Shown here: positions 45,101 through 54,000 of the stretch, piece after piece | How the letters are laid out: the number at the start of each line of letters is the position of its first letter | How positions within the stretch are numbered: the first letter of the stretch is position 1 | Origin: CBDCWQ01 sp965223435 | Lineage (GTDB): Bacteria; Myxococcota; Kuafuiibacteriia; Kuafuiibacteriales; Kuafuiibacteriaceae | NCBI GenBank assembly: GCA_965223435.1 | Contig: CBDCWQ010000018.1 | Span: 620,001 to 684,000 of the forward strand | DNA length: 64,000 bases | Direction: 5' to 3' | The notes under the pieces: generated by a model | What the model was told of the DNA's origin: nothing | The model's input: the letters and a program-made list of their open reading frames with translations, nothing else | Databases searched by the model: none | Translations under genes and position numbers: made by a program

Positions 45101-48100
45101 GATGACAGTGCTCGTCTGGTTGGGTACGAACTCAGCGATGGATTGTGCGAACCGGGCGCATGGCTTCGTCGTGCGTTTGTGAGCCTTGAGGATTACTTTG
45201 GCATGGACTGCCGGTTGGTCAGGCAAAGCATCGCTCGCCTCTTTGAAAGCCGGGGGGGCCTCGAGGGCTCTGCTTGGGTCGCTGCGTTTGAGTTTGGCCC
45301 GGCGCGGACCCGTTCTGAGTTCGGCCAAGATGTGCTTTTCGAGTCTTTGGGCCGTGGTTTTGATGCGTCGCCGGCTCGTTTGCGCCTTGGAAGCGACAGC
45401 GTATATGGGTTCGGCTCGGGTCCGACCAGCTTTGATGCGTATCGGGGCCGACCAAGCGTCGCGGTGCCGGCCCAGGCTTCGCTGGGCGAAGTCCGCGAAG
45501 CCATCCGGAGACGAAAGCAAACGGCCATCGAGGATGCCCTTCGGGATGCGGGCGCAGATGCGCTTTCGTCGGACGACCATGCCCCTTCGAAGATCTTCTA
45601 CGAGCTTGCGGGGCTCGACGTCATCGAAGCTTTTAATCCTGCATCCCCGGTGTACTGGTCGCGTGAGGCGGTTGAGTTCAGAATCGCACGCTCCGGCGTC
45701 TTTGAGGGCGGCGTTCAATACATGCTTCATAACCGCCCCCAAGCTGCGCCCGCCTTCCCCTTGGAGTCGGAACACGCAGTGAATGTGTCGTTCTTGCGCC
45801 GCCGCATCAACGTTTTGGCGGACGGGCGCTTGTTTGTCTTCGGCAAGATGGCTGGCGTTTCAAATGAAGCCCAAGCCCGGTGGCAGACGTCGGTGCATCG
45901 TTCTTTGCGCACTGGAGTCATTTCTTCACCAGGCCTACAAACCCTTTTCGATGGTCTTGCGCTGGACGATGAAGAACGCGTGTTTTGGCAAAAATCGCTT
46001 CACCTCCAGCCTGATCCCCTGATCCAGCTTTTGCCCTCGTCCACCGACGTTCTCACGGTTTCGGTTGCCGCACCGTCACTCGACAATGTGTTGCTTGCGA
46101 TTTCTCGTTTGACCGAAGAGTTGGCTTTAAGCGGTGCAGGGGAAGAACGGGAGGGCACCGTAGAGTTTGGTCGGCTTTTGCTGCTGGCCCGTGGCAAACT
46201 TGTCTCCAAGTTCGGTCAGAGCCTAGAAAAGTCTCTAGATGATATGAGCGGATTTTCACCGCTGCTGTCGATACCGCTCCTTGCCGGTGTCGAAGCGGTT
46301 GCCTTTCTTGGCGGCGCAGAGGTGGACGCCAGCCTCGAAACGATATTGGCTGGTCCGCGTCTACCGTCGCCGGAGTTTTGGGAAGAGGTGGGCGTGGTCG
46401 AGGCCAAGCACGTGGTATCGCAACCGACCGCGGCTTATTTTCGGCCGGAGGATGACATTCGAAGGGAAGTGAGCATTTATCCCAAGGACCCTCACATCGA
46501 GAATCCCTTGACCCAGGCTCCGGTTTCTTTCGAAGAGGATGGTCTATATTTCATCAAGATGGACTGGTGGGGCATGGAGTCCCCCCTTGGGAACATCGGC
46601 GTTTTGAACCCCCAAAAAGACGCTCTGTGGCCGGTTTTTCGGCTTCGAAGCACGCGGCCCGCGTCCGAGATCATTCAAGACTTTGTTCATAGCCACAAGC
46701 TTTGGCAGCTTTTGGCGCCGCGCGCCGATGGCTTCTCAGACGGAATGCGAGAGGGCTGGCTCCACTTGCTCGAGCTTGCGATTCGCGGTGCGTTCAACGT
46801 GCCAGGAGCCGAGAAATTTGGTGCGGGCAGGGGCGGTTTCCCAAGATTTGGCGTGGGGCCCAAGGCGGATGGGCCCGGTATCTACGGAGGTCGGCGGCAA
46901 GAGCCCTTCTTTTCGGCGTCGGATGGCTCAAGCACCGGTGATGACACCTCGCAGAACCCTGGGGCCCCAGGAGACACGCCTTCTGAGTTGAACTGGACCG
47001 CTTTTAAACACAGTCGGGTCGCCCGTGGGCTGGACGAACCTTTCCCCTTTGTTCCCGTGAGTGAGAATGTGGATTTCGACCGCCTGGAGATGCCGGAGGC
47101 TGTGGACTATGAGGCGTTCACTCGAATTCAATGGCCGATGATGCCGCTCCATGGTCCCGATCAGACGACATTTTTCGCCCAAGTTGCCAAGGTGGCCAAA
47201 GAAAAACTCGAACGCGGGCGGTCGATCAAATCATCGGCTGGTCGTATCCTCGACGGCTGGAAAATCGAGGACCCAAAAAACCGGATTGTGACCGCCTTCG
47301 AATGGATGACGGAGTTTCAAAGTGGGTCGACCGTCAGTTATTTGTGGACGCTCGATCCGACCGTGATCCCGGGCGAAGACTGGTGGGAGGTGGTCCAAAA
47401 CCATGACGGACTGAACATCAATAACCTGGATGTGTGGCAAAAAGGCGCATCAAAACAAGAGCGCCAACGGGTATCGAATGCCATATACGAATGGCTTAGG
47501 CATGAACACAAGGAGAAGCGAAAGGAAACGCTGGCATCGACCGGCGCCGCGGGTGCTGAATCTTTAAGCTTATCGCTGCCATCTTCGGTTCACCCTCGTG
47601 TAGAACATTCTTTGGACTCCGCGGATATCGATTGGATCAACCCTGGTACCATGCCGCTTGACCCGGCCCAAACCAGTTCTTTTCTCCAGGGGGCCAAAGC
47701 GCTCGAGAAGCGTTTGGCCGAAGGCCTAAAAGCACGGGGTTTCGAGCCGGGTGAGACTCGGCACCGGGTGGTGGAAGAGATTGTCCATCCCAAGACAATG
47801 AAAAGCATTCTGCTCAACTACCGCTTCCAGATGGATGTAGGGGACGCGGACTACGTGACGATTCTCTGGAAGGTCGAAACCAAACCTTCTTCAGAAGTTC
47901 TCAAATACAAAGATGGGGGCTGGGTGCTGCTCGGGAACACGGATGCGGAGTTGGTGGAAAATTTCTCCCAGCTACCCACGGCCATGAAGAATGCCTGGGA
48001 CGCGACGGCCAGCAAGGAGGGAAAGGACGCGTTGCTTCTTGCCGGAGAACGGACGGCGACTGCCGGGCTGAAAGAAGACAATATCCGCTTTGGTCGGACG

Positions 48101-50374
48101 CAAGGCTATTCGGTGGTTGCTGGTCGGTTGATTACGAACGAAAGCGATCGAAAAACGCCCATCCATTGGCCCGCGATGCCCGCCAACGACCTTACAGCCC
48201 AAAGACTATTTTTTGAGAGCGATTTTCCTCGTTGGATTCGTAACCAACTCGACCAAGACGGTTCGCTTCCGAAGACGGCGGATGGCCGATACCGATTCAC
48301 GGTGAAGAATGTGGCCCCTTACCATGTGGCCTACCCTCCCTACGTGTTCTCCTTGTCAAAGGAAGTGAGCATTGATGTGGGCCAGGGGAAGAAGATCGAG
48401 ATTGCCTACTGGCAGCCAGGCGTGATTCCCGGCCACGGGACGGAAGCGGTACTCAAGAACTATCGTTCGCTGTCAAAGGAGCAGCAGGATTTGTGGCGAT
48501 CGCTTGCCTCTTCATACGATCAGGATTGGGTTCGATCGCACCATGAAACCGAGATTGACCTGAAGCTTCGAGAAGAACACCCTGCTTCTATCCCCCCAAC
48601 CATCAAGGAAAATAGCACGGGACTCGACGCGGAAGCGATCATGGCTTCCCTCCCAGACATGCCTATTGGCCTCCAAGCGTTTCCAACTTTTCGCAAGAGA
48701 GTGCAAGACGTCCTGGGTGCGCCTCATTTTCAGTCCCTCACGGTGGACGTGCCCAATCTGGAGGGAACCCTCGACGCGCTCAATCTGGAGGGAACCCTCG
48801 ACCAGTACATGACCCAGTCGATCTCCTTAGGCGTCGATTCAGAGTTTAAGGTGGTCACTGCGCAGGAAGCCAGGTTGGTCTACCAAGGACAGGATGCGGC
48901 AGGCGTCCCGCTCAAGAAGGTTCTTATTTTCTCTTGGGCTGAAGACGCTCCTCAGGAGCTCGGAGATAGGATCAAAGAAACGCCCACGCAGGGGTTTCAG
49001 CCTGAAAACAAGCAAGAGATTGACCCCGAGCCCAACACCGATCCCACCGGCAACATGTTCTTGGCCGGAGGCCGCATCGATACGGGACCACTCAAAGAGC
49101 GCCTCCAAGATGCGGAAAAGGTACTCGATATGATTTTCACGCCGCTGGGAATCGCCATTCAAGCGGCGGAGCCTCATCTGCCCGAGCGGCACCAGGTTCA
49201 ACCCTCCATACAGAAACGGTTTCTCGAGCAGACGCAGTCTCTTCGTAATGACATTGCCGAGGCCCTACGTTTGCTGGAGGCGCGGGTTGATCTCAACAGT
49301 GAGGGTCTCAAGAAAGCGACCGAGACCGCGTCGCTTGTCGAATCTGAGCTCGACAAGCTCTACGGGTCCGCGCGTCATTTTCATCTCAGCATCCTCGAGG
49401 GGTTTGTACCCGAGCCTTATCCGGAAGGTCTGGTGTCGGTGGTGGAGACCCTTCAATACCTGCGTTACCTTCGCACTTCAGAAGCGAGTCTGCAGTACCT
49501 CAAAGAGCGAAACGTGAGTGTACTTGAGCAGGCCCTCTTGGACTCCGCTGAACTTGAGTCGATGGTGGCGAGTGATCAGGGCTTTCTTCACGATGTGGGA
49601 AAAATGCCGGCCGCCTGGACGAACACGGAGCGGCTCCTGAGGCGGGTGGGAGTGGCGTCGAGTGTCTGGAAGAACACCAAGCGCATCTTTCCTGGCGGAA
49701 AGGATGATCTTTCCATCGATTCTTTCTCGTCGGTGCTTGGTCCCGTTCGTGCTTTGACGACGAACATTCTCTTCGATTACGTCATTTTTCTCGAGGACGG
49801 TCCGCTTATCGAAGAGACGCTGGAATGGCTCCTCGATATTGCAGAAGTGCCCCCTCCGTATCAGGATGAGCAGATAGCAAAGCCGGGCCTATCGCCCACA
49901 GAACGCTTGGAGCTAAACAAAGAGGCCCAGACCCGAATTCGCCACATACAGAATGTGCGAGAAGGACTTGAACAATCGTGGGCCAAGGCGCTGTCAACGG
50001 ACGAGGTAGTCAACTTGTGGGCCAGTGCCGAAAACCTATTGGCGTCGTGGGACCCCTCCAGCCCTTTGCCTCCCGGACTCGTTTTGATCCTCCGTCAACT
50101 GGTCGAGTGGAAAAACCACAAGAAGTCTTACGATCAAGAGATCCGCGACTACAATACTGCCGTGACGAAATTGAAGCCGATTCTCAACCTATTGCAAGAC
50201 CCTCTTTATACCCCGCCCCCATATTTCGACTTGGGGTTAGAGAGCGACGATGTCATCTTGATTCGCCTTCTCCGTGCCAAGGCCAGGGGACTTGAGATCG
50301 ATGAAAGTCTCCTCAAAGAGGAATACCAGCGGTGGTTGAATATGGGCACGATCATGCCGTTGTCGGAAGATTAA
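39137..50374 (+). CDS. Giant secreted protein 2: FnIII, Asp-box and toroid core with repeated C-terminal domain
   Basis: ATG 39137 was chosen over 39125 because GGGGGA lies 4 bp upstream and the signal peptide then fits (cleavage near PVYA/GPVEQ). The 3,745-aa protein has GWNL and GWYFY modules; a fibronectin-III-like domain (about 200-295); a Cys-containing stretch (CACPSCWCEEF); a sialidase-like Asp-box SEDGGLSW (about 730); toroid-like core (about 1030-1780) with WAYTQGIALAQLA, TEHNLDVLSVLNHA, IDNCSWLSLSVDY and YHLEATMGLI; then a long region ending in four repeats (about 2660-3275) and a helix-rich tail (about 3330-3745). The core blocks are nearly identical to giant 3. No known catalytic domain is seen in the C-terminal half. 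Function unknown. Confidence 0.87.
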   Translation: MPNGASYGWLIAWMLSTVPVYAGPVEQSQRLEPGWNLTRLSSEDLRVLKGMAQSSDLRVWRATSPAKPDERVPLQPLSSLELEAGPDGGYWIWSARPLEISIAKTPIPSDEALPVVSGEGWYFYAVVRPQLYADSNIDRLLRWDRAAQAYVSVSAGTTLQVGEGYWGYFLAARAPPLTGTCLSVNGCFDDLRDGDLMRPQAPSHLSLSAAKKTIRLWWRAPSLFENGSLLSPLVPVTYRIYRDGQPVETVGELSYQEELPARKQSYHYAVTALVSFGGGQGLESEFSTPVKIQVLEPGPGPVPGAFEVPSPVTDGVLDASFPKTALSRKGEQVHAHVAYVVNNPDGTEEIRMIGSPKAGRANTFGAPLSLRAVPPSVKVAELALAAKNAMVFVAWLERDSAPTAETRSRVYGRESRDGGQTFGDTRTIHESPLWKRNLDVAYDGDGGLHLVYGESHKVYYQKGVDGEPVNVFDERKRMPTTGFVPYMAQYEPDAKEGCACPSCWCEEFYPLSEEPNPKDGGRPLGPYTYRTEQNYMLEPSLHVDDDKVTIIARQTKMWDNHLVPNPAWASMLTNPRYSDKVVERLRPTKLVLGWKAVWKQAYEVGDDLLWDGLGFRVQYLYQGTWHHQDQIKIAQRPLRPGAWSQPVVRTVSGREAHEDAGFRIGAWKNDTEQRFRISLVADGFEGAFENRPSHPKVYTSPDGTMVAAFEKGSSENPNQPDQNPIHLAFSEDGGLSWSPSRVVARGYLPQLAVASGQETAVVFYAPSGEDSGGIQALQYVQGDALRESFLLSTETPAKMHPTNHGTGADGLSRVPSLSAEGALFFAAWVRRAQGPGDRDRIVVSRSSRLEAFSHLDVIAPEGVALQQSAAITVEAQNKYHMRVGHGGEVRMMGASGASADGRAYGPVSGGESLGLSLQDGQVTWVSSVERTVAPPPWAGLATPGLSSVDLALAYESASDQDWVGYETMLVSGNASGNLYRALAFRDGLLKPGLGEGPEPRFYYQVEYTPSVVEQTSQESDNAGLASDSRFLAKFERVWAYTQGIALAQLARGEKEEDLLKARGMARYLCQKAVRDPSGEILGWPFSWNTRDDDWKDARLVTGANAWVVQGLGVFLASKAYRSMPDGDDKKALPGCYMEGLRGLKRHRRPLSVRGTDVVLMTAGWTTEGLQHAGAPWVIQTQKGEALTKDPHETWAYYSVLDAIGYDEFRETDVWTCKSDGVTPCPSLTKNDPSWQKKALDQASHWTALRRRVPAQNTVTEHNLDVLSVLNHALGHRDELSFLSEAKLEELKEWRDRLRGGIFSVLLDTEGWKEEFRQELDEIDASLRSGVARTKSQQAHLEHRKDRMALALEHKDLSRIITGGELISDSENRYTLRPSLHSAIDNCSWLSLSVDYASLPTMPAEDPSTATARLGQCLEYTILQYVKDLRFGPKLCDAKTNSCPPEKTYRGTHYFQNAFRDPYIAPSELQESSYHLEATMGLIAGLLRFSEAHPEHPRSPVFAVEARALWAGAQAFVRDYGFAYSSQRIQDLSTQLSSSTAALWFIDVHEAFALADRDLDRPLRPYFEGFEGTGVSDRKRAAVEALFVKRADGDAEADAALLVQPGEEQKPHVLIKDQALALLAAVVYEKPALASAWAKGLLSTAVKYTEGEDSRLEFPYRAWGSNGQPVDAVRDVETSMWALYALASYVDASLSTPLKEEIVSVVSLGFETLFAHHVEGNEGQLAGLARSSETDPHGLATWIASRGIPEQAFASLSDNIMFYFALERWARMADGFAEREARTRLGVLQERLFSLCGLRDNRPPARLAIEGEPYWASTHADDYGRCALFFAHRGRIDAALHIIDAAVQVQDASPQLERSFPWVLFGRRAIAAVDPRQDEMAFLKMATDSGADDSLADHAAFLLLNRPRGVLGAFAPRLVPEAPREALALEPEPSSLGLVEKRLASRALDLVSTLLASEFKPYRFDAIVSEILRVRWAHDRLLQHAAMSFDDSARLVGYELSDGLCEPGAWLRRAFVSLEDYFGMDCRLVRQSIARLFESRGGLEGSAWVAAFEFGPARTRSEFGQDVLFESLGRGFDASPARLRLGSDSVYGFGSGPTSFDAYRGRPSVAVPAQASLGEVREAIRRRKQTAIEDALRDAGADALSSDDHAPSKIFYELAGLDVIEAFNPASPVYWSREAVEFRIARSGVFEGGVQYMLHNRPQAAPAFPLESEHAVNVSFLRRRINVLADGRLFVFGKMAGVSNEAQARWQTSVHRSLRTGVISSPGLQTLFDGLALDDEERVFWQKSLHLQPDPLIQLLPSSTDVLTVSVAAPSLDNVLLAISRLTEELALSGAGEEREGTVEFGRLLLLARGKLVSKFGQSLEKSLDDMSGFSPLLSIPLLAGVEAVAFLGGAEVDASLETILAGPRLPSPEFWEEVGVVEAKHVVSQPTAAYFRPEDDIRREVSIYPKDPHIENPLTQAPVSFEEDGLYFIKMDWWGMESPLGNIGVLNPQKDALWPVFRLRSTRPASEIIQDFVHSHKLWQLLAPRADGFSDGMREGWLHLLELAIRGAFNVPGAEKFGAGRGGFPRFGVGPKADGPGIYGGRRQEPFFSASDGSSTGDDTSQNPGAPGDTPSELNWTAFKHSRVARGLDEPFPFVPVSENVDFDRLEMPEAVDYEAFTRIQWPMMPLHGPDQTTFFAQVAKVAKEKLERGRSIKSSAGRILDGWKIEDPKNRIVTAFEWMTEFQSGSTVSYLWTLDPTVIPGEDWWEVVQNHDGLNINNLDVWQKGASKQERQRVSNAIYEWLRHEHKEKRKETLASTGAAGAESLSLSLPSSVHPRVEHSLDSADIDWINPGTMPLDPAQTSSFLQGAKALEKRLAEGLKARGFEPGETRHRVVEEIVHPKTMKSILLNYRFQMDVGDADYVTILWKVETKPSSEVLKYKDGGWVLLGNTDAELVENFSQLPTAMKNAWDATASKEGKDALLLAGERTATAGLKEDNIRFGRTQGYSVVAGRLITNESDRKTPIHWPAMPANDLTAQRLFFESDFPRWIRNQLDQDGSLPKTADGRYRFTVKNVAPYHVAYPPYVFSLSKEVSIDVGQGKKIEIAYWQPGVIPGHGTEAVLKNYRSLSKEQQDLWRSLASSYDQDWVRSHHETEIDLKLREEHPASIPPTIKENSTGLDAEAIMASLPDMPIGLQAFPTFRKRVQDVLGAPHFQSLTVDVPNLEGTLDALNLEGTLDQYMTQSISLGVDSEFKVVTAQEARLVYQGQDAAGVPLKKVLIFSWAEDAPQELGDRIKETPTQGFQPENKQEIDPEPNTDPTGNMFLAGGRIDTGPLKERLQDAEKVLDMIFTPLGIAIQAAEPHLPERHQVQPSIQKRFLEQTQSLRNDIAEALRLLEARVDLNSEGLKKATETASLVESELDKLYGSARHFHLSILEGFVPEPYPEGLVSVVETLQYLRYLRTSEASLQYLKERNVSVLEQALLDSAELESMVASDQGFLHDVGKMPAAWTNTERLLRRVGVASSVWKNTKRIFPGGKDDLSIDSFSSVLGPVRALTTNILFDYVIFLEDGPLIEETLEWLLDIAEVPPPYQDEQIAKPGLSPTERLELNKEAQTRIRHIQNVREGLEQSWAKALSTDEVVNLWASAENLLASWDPSSPLPPGLVLILRQLVEWKNHKKSYDQEIRDYNTAVTKLKPILNLLQDPLYTPPPYFDLGLESDDVILIRLLRAKARGLEIDESLLKEEYQRWLNMGTIMPLSED
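47117..48960 (+). repeat. Four repeats of an unrecognised about 150-aa domain in giant protein 2
   Basis: Units start near 47117 (IQWPMMPLHGPDQTTFF), 47627 (INPGTMPLDPAQTSSFL), 48160 (IHWPAMPANDLTAQRLFF) and 48640 (MASLPDMPIGLQAFPTF). The first three also share a V-IPG or V-KPSS turn followed by a long Trp-containing helix (VWQKGA, AWDATAS, LWRSLAS). They are diverged at the protein level. I know no family that matches. Confidence 0.55.
48755..48802 (+). repeat. Short in-frame duplication (27-bp period) in giant gene 2
   Basis: AATCTGGAGGGAACCCTCGA-C occurs exactly at 48755-48775 and 48782-48802, encoding NLEGTLD twice (NLEGTLDAL/NLEGTLDQY). Recent tandem duplication is likely. Confidence 0.9.
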
Positions 50375-51008
50375 TCCTTCGCATCACTTCGATATACTAC
50401 GGGCTGTCTGTGCGCGTAGCTTTAGTCACCGCCCATTCGGGGGTCCGGTCCGAAGTGACTGGCCCATCCGTTGCCCTCTGTTCACAGCAAGTCACGGGTT
50501 CCATCCGTATGCTACGCTGGTGACCCGTTGGAGCCCCCCCGGCTTTGCGAGGCTCTGCGGGGGAGGCACCCTGAGTTTGACATTTCGGGGAGTCGTTCGG
50601 TCCTCTCGGAGACGGAAATCTGGGAAAGAGCTTTCGTCCACGTCCACCCCAACGTCTACGTGGTCGTGGTCGTGGTCGTGGTCGGCTGTTTGGGCAAACC
50701 GAACCGAGGCATTTATGAGTTTTGCGAGTATCGCTGTTCGTTCATTCGGACAGCCGCTTTGGACGGCCCCCCTATCCTGAAGCCCTCGGCTTTGGTGGAG
50801 GAGGACGTCACTGGGCCGTGAGACTAAGGGGCCGCTCTAGCACGGGCAGACGGTTCGCGTGCTCAACGGTGTGACCCAAATGGCTAAACGCTCGTTGCGC
50901 GTTTGGTTTTTTGGGCTCATTTTAACGCAAGGTTTTGAGCGAAGCCTTGAATCTAAATTGAGTTGCATTTGACGGGGCGGCGAGGGAGGGTGCCTCCGGG
51001 GAGGGCTC
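50375..51008. other. 634-bp gap between giant genes 2 and 3
   Basis: No gene is recognised. A microsatellite of four TGGTCG units lies at 50661-50684 (it gives a run of eight Val in one frame, a sign of non-coding sequence). A 28-base segment at 50442-50469 (GGTCCGGTCCGAAGTGACTGG...) is repeated with small indels at 51091-51121, inside the called N-terminus of giant gene 3. Promoter elements for giant gene 3 would be expected in the last 200 bp, but none stands out. Confidence 0.5.
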
Positions 51009-54000
51009 ATGGCGACAGTCCTTGAAAAGGTATTTCGTGTCACTTTTAGTACAGATTTCGGGTCAAGTGGAGTACGGGGGCGGTTTTACGGGTCCCGGTC
51101 CGAAGTGAACTTGGCCCATCCATGGGCAGAGGCAGCGGTCTCACATGCGGAAGTTGGTCTGGGTCCCGCGCCCGCCAGGCGTTGTCCTCAACCCAGTCGT
51201 CTTGGCGGATTCTCGAGGAGCTTCCGTGTTGGGCTGAGTGCTTTCTTTTGTGCCACGCTGGTTGGAGTAGGCCTCCCTGCAGACGGTGCTCCAGTTTCTA
51301 TCCGCGTCGCACCCGGTTGGAATTTGGTTGCCATGCCCCTTGACGAGGACGGTACAGTTTTTCAGTCATGGAAGTCACGGGGCCTTTCATTGTGGGGTGC
51401 CCACGCCTCGGGGGTAGCGGCGACGGACGGGCTTGTGGAGCTCGTGTCCTTCACGGGCGAGGGAGGCATTTGGGTGTACGCCGAACAAAGCCTGGAGCTT
51501 CCGTTCCCGGGCGCGGCACATTCAGGTCCAATCGATTCTGGCTGGAACTTTATCCAGGTGGCTGAAGACGCCCACCATGCAGATACGACTATCGATCATC
51601 TTTATCGATGGGATGCGAAAGCCCAAAGGTATACGCCGGTGCCGTTGGGCGAGACTCTCCGACAGGGTTTTGGCTATTGGGGCCATGTAGGGCGCTTGGG
51701 TGCTCCCTTGGAACGGCTGGCGCAAGCGACGGACGCGGGTCGCGAAACTTCTTGGGCGCCTTCGCGTTTGATGGCTGCCCCCAGTGGGATGGCTGCGTTG
51801 TTGGCTTGGACCGAACCATCGGGTTTTGGTGGTGATAGCACCGCTTCTGAGGGTGGAAGGCAGTACCGCGTTTACCGTGATGGGGCGGTGGTCGCCGAAG
51901 TCGACCGGCCTCAGCATGAGGATGCCGTACCCAAGAAGGAAAGGGCATATCGGTACTACGTCACCGCTGTGGTCAAAGACGCCAGTGGCAACGCCCTGGA
52001 ATCGCCACCATCCAATGTCGTGGTTCTTGACTTTCAGACCGTCGCGCCGGCCGCTGCGCCCGGCGATTTCGAGGCGCCGAGCGTCTTGGGCCGAGTCGAG
52101 GGTCAGGTGGGTCCGCAGAAAGTCGCCCTGTCGGCTCGAGGCGAAGGTGCGCGGGCCCATTCGGTCTACGTGGTGAAAAAGGGTGAGGCCGGTGGCGCAG
52201 AGCTTTTTTACCGACGAAGCGAGAAGGCTGCCAAGGAGGACAGTTTTGACGCGCCGCAAACGCTCGTTGCGTTGACCAGAGATTGGATGATCACGGGCCT
52301 TCAGGTTGCGGCGCGAGGACAGAAGGCGATCGTTGTCTGGGTGCAAGAGAATGAAGCCAGCGGTCAGCAGGAGCTTTGGATTTCAAAGAGCGAGTCGGCG
52401 GGCGCACACTTTTCGGAGCCTGCGCTGGTGCGTGGCAATCAAGCATGGAAGCGTGGCATTGACGTGGGTTACGATCGCTTTGGCCAGGTCCATCTGGTTT
52501 GGGGCGAGGCAAGCAAGGTGTACTACCTAAAAGGCCTAGAAGGAGAGCCTGAAAACGTCTTTGACGCTCAGGTACGTGACAGGAACGAAATCGTTGTCGA
52601 TTACCTTCATTTTTACGAGGAAGGCTGCAACACACCGTCTCCATGTGGCTGTGGATTTTCCCGGGAGCGGTATAGCTACGCGCTTGAGATCAATCCCGAG
52701 ACGGGCCAGCCCTTTGGGCCGTACCTCTACCGCACCGAGGAAGCTTGGGTGTACGACCCCGCGCTTGAAATCGATCACGAAAAAGTGAGCATCGTCGCCT
52801 GGCAAGACCGAATGTGGGACAATCGCCCGGTCCCCAATCCAGATTGGCGTGGCGACTACGCTTCGGTGGTGCCCCCGGCTCCCAACGAATGCTATCTGGA
52901 TGGAACGCGCCGATACCAAGAAGGCTTTATGCAAGTTTGGCAGCCTCGATCCGGCGCCAAACACGCACCGCCGATGGATCTCGATGTGACTCGCAGCCGC
53001 GCTTGGTATTTCTACGCGCACGACGGAACCTGGCATGAGCAGGACCAGATTCGTGTGGCCCAACGCCCCCTCGTTGCCGGGGCTTGGGCGGCGCCCAAGA
53101 AGGCCCGGGTCGAGATTCCCACGTGGCCCATCGAGCGCGGTTTGTTGACTTGGTCCGAACGGGAGCAGTCCGTTGAGGGCGGATGGCGCCAAGGCCTCTG
53201 GAAGGACGGTCGCCTTCAAAATTGGCGATTCTCGGTGGTGCTGGATGCGGACCGGGGTCTGAATGGCGGCGGAACGTCGAATCCAGCGCTTGTCTCAACG
53301 CCGTCGGGTGCCTTGGTGGTTGCGTACGAGCGCTGGTCGGGGGCCGAACCGGAGCCGCACGACGACCATCGTGGTTCAAGCGACCGCCACATTGTCGTCC
53401 GGGGCTCTGATGATGGTGGACTTCACTGGTCCGATCCCATTCCCGTGGGCTACGGCTATGCGCCTGATCTCTCTGTGACTGCCGACGGTGAGGTCGGCGT
53501 GGCGTTTTACGCCGCGGATCGTGGCGCGCTCCCTGCTGAAGTTCAGATTGCACGCAGCCGTGACCTCCAAACCTGGGTCAGTACCAGCGTGAGTGCCCCG
53601 AGTCTTCGAGCCACCGCAGGCGACATGAGTTTCGCCTCAAACGATCCTTTGGGTACACCCGCACTCGCGGCTGAGGGAGATCTGTTTGTCGTGACCTGGA
53701 CGGGTGAAGACAAAGTGAGAGGAGGGGTTCCGGGCGAACGGATTCTGACCAGCCGCGCGTCCCGTGTGGCTGAAGCTCAACGCTACGATATCTCCCACGA
53801 GGACAAGGTCGCCGTGGGGGAGAGCATCAGGTTTACGGTGACCGCCGTGAACGAGTACGACATGCGGGTCAATGTGCAGGGCGGAGTGCGGGTGGAAACC
53901 ACGACCGGATCAGGTCACGGAGGTTCTGCGGCGTCGGGGCGCACAGATTCGGGCCACTTTCAATCCGGAACCGGACACCGCGGCGGGGCTGCGTTTCAAT

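Noticed and set aside
50471..50821. 116-aa ORF with a run of eight Val
   Set aside because: The Val run comes from a TGGTCG microsatellite; no family features and no ribosome site.
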